Part shown: positions 4,536 to 6,134 of the stretch, piece by piece
Numbering within the stretch: position 1 is the first letter of the stretch
Layout of the letters: each line of letters opens with the position of its first letter
From: an uncultured Clostridia bacterium
GTDB taxonomy: Bacteria; Bacillota; Clostridia; Christensenellales; UBA1242
DNA length: 6,134 bases
Assembly: GCA_946615295.1 (NCBI GenBank)
Contig: CAMOHL010000057.1
Coordinates: 1 to 6,134, forward strand
Direction of reading: 5' to 3'
Program-made: the position numbers and the translations under genes
Notes under the pieces: generated by a model
Told to the model about the DNA's origin: nothing
The model's database searches: none
What the model saw: the letters and a program-made list of their open reading frames with translations, nothing else

Positions 4536-6134
4536 ATGTTAGAATTAAGAGAAATTTCAAAATCCTATGTGTCAGGAGATAATGATGTCAAAGCTCTAAA
4601 AGCTATCACAGCTAGTTTTGGTGATGATGAGTTTGTCAGCATATTAGGTCCATCTGGCTGTGGTAAAACGACTCTATTAAATATTATTGGTGGACTAGAC
4701 AAATATACTTCTGGAGATTTGATTATTGATGGCAAAAGCACAAAAGATTTTTCAGACGGAGATTGGGATACATATAGAAATCACAAAATTGGTTTTGTCT
4801 TTCAAAGTTATAATCTAATTCAGCACTTGAATGTATTGGAAAATGTTGAAATGTCCTTGACATTAAATGGTATTTCAAAAAAAGAGAGAACTGAACTTGC
4901 AAAAAATGCCTTGAAGGAAGTTGGACTTTTGGATCAAATAAAGAAATATCCAAATCAACTTTCTGGTGGTCAAATGCAAAGAGTTGCAATTGCAAGAGCA
5001 ATAGTCAACAATCCAAGCATAATTTTGGCAGATGAGCCAACAGGAGCACTTGATTCAAAAACAAGCAAACAAATTATGGAACTTTTGAAAGAAATTTCAA
5101 AAGATAAACTAATCATAATGGTTACTCACAATGCGAGTCTTGCAAAAAAATATAGTAGCAGAATAATCAAACTTTTGGACGGCAACATCGCAGGGGACAC
5201 CATTCAAAATGAAAAAATTGAACAGAAAACTGAAAAGGTAGAAAAGAAAAACAAATCGGCACTAAAGTTTTGGACAGCATTATATTTATCTTTCAAAAAT
5301 TTACTAACAAAAAAAGGTCGAACAATATTGACAAGTTTTGCTGGTTCAATTGGTATTATTGGTGTTGCACTTGTCTTGGCAATTTCAAATGGATTTTCGT
5401 TATACATAAATAGTATGCAACAAGACACTTTGAGTAACTATCCAATCAGTATTGCAACTGCAACGGTTGATTTTTCATCGCTAAACTACACTGAAATTAT
5501 GTCATCTGCAAACACTGAGGGAACTGAAAATTCAATAACCATAACAGGTGATATGAGTCAATTTATTGAATATGGCCACTATAATTGCATAAACAACAAT
5601 TTTTTAAATGTTGTGAAAGATTTTGAATTAAATAATATCACAAACAATTCAAATTCAAATTTTGCAGGTGTTGAGTATAATTATTATGCACCAATAAAAA
5701 TGCTAATAAAAACTTCAAATTCAACAGTAAAACTTGAAAAATCAAAAAACTCAGTTAGTTTATTATCTTCATCATCATCAAATTTGTTTTATCCATCACT
5801 AAAAAATGATGACTACATAAACGATTCATACAAAGTTGTTTATACATCACCAAATTATGACAAAAATGATATTTTTGGTTTGACTTTGGTGTTGAATAAG
5901 GGAAACAAAATTTCATATTCAGTTTTAAATCAACTTGGAATTCAAGCAGAAAGAGATGAAAACAACAGATACAAACCAGTTGATTTTGACTATTTGTGTG
6001 AAAATGTAAACATTCAGTTGATGTATAACGATGATTATTATGTCTATGACAGTGAAAATGATAGTTTTTCAATTATAGACACAACAAATGAAGCTCTCTT
6101 GAATTTGTTTGAACAAAATCAATTACAACAACTC
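4536..6134 (+). CDS. MacB-like ABC transporter, fused ATPase and FtsX-type permease (3' end outside window)
   Basis: The frame is open for 533 codons to the window edge, so the C-terminal part is missing. Residues 1-218 are a complete ABC ATPase of the MacB/LolD type. It has Walker A GPSGCGKTT (38-46, K44), Q-loop Q90, signature LSGGQ (142-146), Walker B IILADE (D166, E167), D-loop ALD (171-173) and switch H198. A Lys/Glu-rich linker (about 219-243) leads to an amphipathic segment and one strong membrane helix (about 263-290). Then come at least 240 residues with no further helix, rich in Asn, Ser and Tyr and including a five-Ser run (411-415), presumably an outside domain between helices 1 and 2 as in MacB/FtsX permeases. 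Such proteins couple ATP hydrolysis to export or mechanical work on envelope substrates, for example peptides, antibiotics or lipoproteins. The substrate here is unknown. The start is set by GGAGGAG and the typical LELREISKSY opening. It has its own promoter 174 bp after the XRE regulator. Confidence 0.9.
   Translation, partial: MLELREISKSYVSGDNDVKALKAITASFGDDEFVSILGPSGCGKTTLLNIIGGLDKYTSGDLIIDGKSTKDFSDGDWDTYRNHKIGFVFQSYNLIQHLNVLENVEMSLTLNGISKKERTELAKNALKEVGLLDQIKKYPNQLSGGQMQRVAIARAIVNNPSIILADEPTGALDSKTSKQIMELLKEISKDKLIIMVTHNASLAKKYSSRIIKLLDGNIAGDTIQNEKIEQKTEKVEKKNKSALKFWTALYLSFKNLLTKKGRTILTSFAGSIGIIGVALVLAISNGFSLYINSMQQDTLSNYPISIATATVDFSSLNYTEIMSSANTEGTENSITITGDMSQFIEYGHYNCINNNFLNVVKDFELNNITNNSNSNFAGVEYNYYAPIKMLIKTSNSTVKLEKSKNSVSLLSSSSSNLFYPSLKNDDYINDSYKVVYTSPNYDKNDIFGLTLVLNKGNKISYSVLNQLGIQAERDENNRYKPVDFDYLCENVNIQLMYNDDYYVYDSENDSFSIIDTTNEALLNLFEQNQLQQL

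Noticed and set aside
4723..6072. Minus-strand open frames inside the ABC transporter gene (4723-5001, 5204-5428, 5755-6072)
   Set aside because: They are antisense to an intact ABC ATPase/permease frame with all its motifs; the His-rich one at 5755-6072 reflects antisense reading of Asn- and Asp-rich codons.
1..6134. CRISPR array, mobile element, tRNA/rRNA gene, or TGA=Trp genetic code
   Set aside because: I saw no regular spacer-repeat array, transposase, terminal repeats or RNA gene. Trp is written TGG in intact frames and no in-frame TGA is needed to complete any protein, though no TGA stop occurs among the five complete genes either.

Overview
This AT-rich window (by eye well below 35% G+C) reads like a chromosomal segment of an uncultured low-GC Gram-positive bacterium (Bacillota or a neighbouring lineage). 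The clues are AGA-dominated Arg codons, long A/T tracts, GGAG-type ribosome binding sites on several genes, a Firmicutes-style XRE regulator carrying a membrane domain, and protein families typical of Gram-positive anaerobes. All five complete genes stop with TAA or TAG and Trp is encoded by TGG within intact frames, so there is no sign of a TGA=Trp code. The exact lineage cannot be told from this sequence alone.

Layout. 1-93: AT-rich leader with an inverted repeat and an extended -10 promoter. 94-837 (+): a divergent TruA tRNA pseudouridine synthase. 838-950: a bidirectional terminator shared with the convergent operon on the right. 951-3523 (-): a compact three-gene operon, transcribed leftward as a family 2 glycosyltransferase, a CrtO-like membrane acyltransferase and a PlsC-like acyltransferase; both gene junctions overlap. 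3524-3779: a divergent control region with two well-formed promoters, a hairpin at the predicted 5' end of the leftward mRNA, and several dyads and 20-bp-spaced repeats. 3780-4361 (+): an XRE helix-turn-helix protein fused to about four membrane helices. 4362-4535: intergenic region with its own promoter and a strong Shine-Dalgarno. 4536 to the window end (+): the first 533 codons of a MacB-like ABC transporter, an ATPase fused to an FtsX-type permease; the gene continues beyond the window.

How the genes may work together. The leftward operon looks like a small pathway for making or remodelling an acylated glycolipid: one enzyme adds a sugar, and two membrane-associated enzymes may add acyl groups. 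Its arrangement recalls the last two steps of staphyloxanthin synthesis (glycosyltransferase, then CrtO), but no carotenoid gene is visible, so the acceptor is unknown. The membrane-anchored regulator lies between this envelope-lipid operon and an ABC transporter, and could respond to membrane state and control either side; this is inference.

Most notable: truA and the XRE gene each have a promoter whose -10 hexamer ends exactly 6 nt before the ATG and have no Shine-Dalgarno, which predicts leaderless mRNAs, while the operon and transporter genes use conventional ribosome binding sites. I found no CRISPR array, mobile element, tRNA or rRNA, and no clear evidence of a wholly new system.
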